A stretch of DNA of 13,997 nt from an uncultured Faecalibacterium sp. (GTDB lineage Bacteria > Bacillota > Clostridia > Oscillospirales > Ruminococcaceae), in contig CAKSZU010000056.1 of assembly GCA_934526125.1 (NCBI GenBank), positions 1 to 13,997 of the forward strand, in the 5' to 3' direction. The notes under the pieces are model-generated. The model saw nothing but the letters and a program-made list of their open reading frames with translations, had not been told where the DNA came from and did no database searches. Below, in pieces: positions 13,779 through 13,997 of this stretch; position 1 is the first letter of the stretch; every line of letters starts with the position of its first letter. The translations under genes were made by a program, and so were the position numbers.

Positions 13779-13794
13779 AATCCCGTAAAAAGAG

Positions 13795-13822
13795 AAAAAG
13801 CCGGGCGGCTGCCCGGCTTTTT
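13795..13822. terminator. Bidirectional terminator between convergent genes
   Basis: Perfect stem AAAAAGCCGGGC/GCCCGGCTTTTT with a GGCT loop and T-tracts on both strands. It serves the DUF2383-like gene from the left and the nucleosidase gene from the right. Confidence 0.95.
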
Positions 13823-13832
13823 CTGACGGATC

Positions 13833-13997
13833 TTACAGGGACTCCACCATGGCGGCCACGATCTTTGTGGCGGTGGCGACATACTCAGCGATGCTGAACT
13901 TCTTCACCACCAGCACCTCGTGGCCGTCCTCGTCGGCGTTGTCGCTCATGGCCCGCAGGATGACGCAGGGCACACCGTTCTTGGCGGCGATCTGGCT
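13833..13997 (-). CDS. mtnN: 5'-methylthioadenosine/S-adenosylhomocysteine nucleosidase (C-terminal part)
   Basis: The last 54 residues of a protein that begins outside the window. NGVPCVILRAMSDNADEDG matches the MTAN/Pfs block NVPFVVVRAISDVAD, with the catalytic aspartate in MSD, followed by the conserved final helix KFSIAEYVATATKIVAAMVESL. The enzyme cleaves adenine from methylthioadenosine and S-adenosylhomocysteine, recycling by-products of SAM use. The stop is TAA at 13835-13833, just before the shared terminator. Other nucleoside phosphorylase-like relatives are possible but fit less well. Confidence 0.87.
   Translation of the reverse strand, partial: SQIAAKNGVPCVILRAMSDNADEDGHEVLVVKKFSIAEYVATATKIVAAMVESL

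Noticed and set aside
1..13997. Mobile element, prophage, CRISPR array, defence or biosynthetic cluster
   Set aside because: No transposase, integrase, direct-repeat array, nuclease/helicase set or carrier-protein enzymes are encoded on either strand. Codon and base use look uniform across the window.

Overview
The window is high-GC (by eye, about 60% or a little more) DNA from a low-complexity-promoter Firmicute. Several features point to the Clostridia, most likely an Oscillospiraceae/Ruminococcaceae gut anaerobe of the Faecalibacterium/Gemmiger/Subdoligranulum kind: a T-box leader on thrS, strong GGAGG ribosome binding sites, TTGACA-17-TATAAT promoters, and an intergenic palindromic repeat of a type I associate with that group. 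The genus is an inference; no rRNA or other marker is present. Most of the content is ordinary chromosomal housekeeping and metabolism. I see no phage, integrase, transposase, CRISPR array, toxin-antitoxin pair or defence island.

Layout. Positions 1-1668 (minus) carry the 5' three quarters of a threonyl-tRNA synthetase that lacks the TGS domain, its T-box leader and its promoter. Positions 1697-3069 (minus) carry a ClC-family anion channel/transporter with an unusual selectivity filter and no proton glutamate. Positions 3214-5182 (minus) carry an ammonium transporter fused to a PII signalling domain. Its strong promoter is followed at once by a terminator-like hairpin and a structured leader. 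Positions 5250-6381 (minus) hold a two-gene unit: a remnant of a YghZ-type aldo/keto reductase with its middle deleted in frame, then a short-chain dehydrogenase. A divergent promoter pair separates this from a plus-strand sugar-phosphate nucleotidyltransferase-like gene (6506-7426), which ends in a two-sided terminator.

Positions 7487-10606 (minus) run alaX-like editing protein, palindromic repeat, trmB, then a CmpB/DUF1113-type membrane protein with a long Ala-rich coiled-coil tail. Plus-strand genes follow: malQ (10743-12284), a protein with a degenerate GGDEF domain (12478-13272), and a small helical DUF2383-like protein (13338-13778) whose ribosome binding site lies inside the preceding terminator. 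The window closes with the C-terminus of an MTA/SAH nucleosidase on the minus strand.

Functional themes are tRNA charging and quality control (thrS, alaX, trmB), nitrogen uptake and sensing in one polypeptide (Amt-PII), alpha-glucan use (malQ, possibly the nucleotidyltransferase) and ion transport. The genes mostly form short independent units rather than one pathway. I do not see a clear undescribed multi-gene system. The observations most worth following are the Amt-PII fusion with its attenuator-like leader, the internally deleted reductase, the atypical ClC filter, and the terminator that hides a ribosome binding site.
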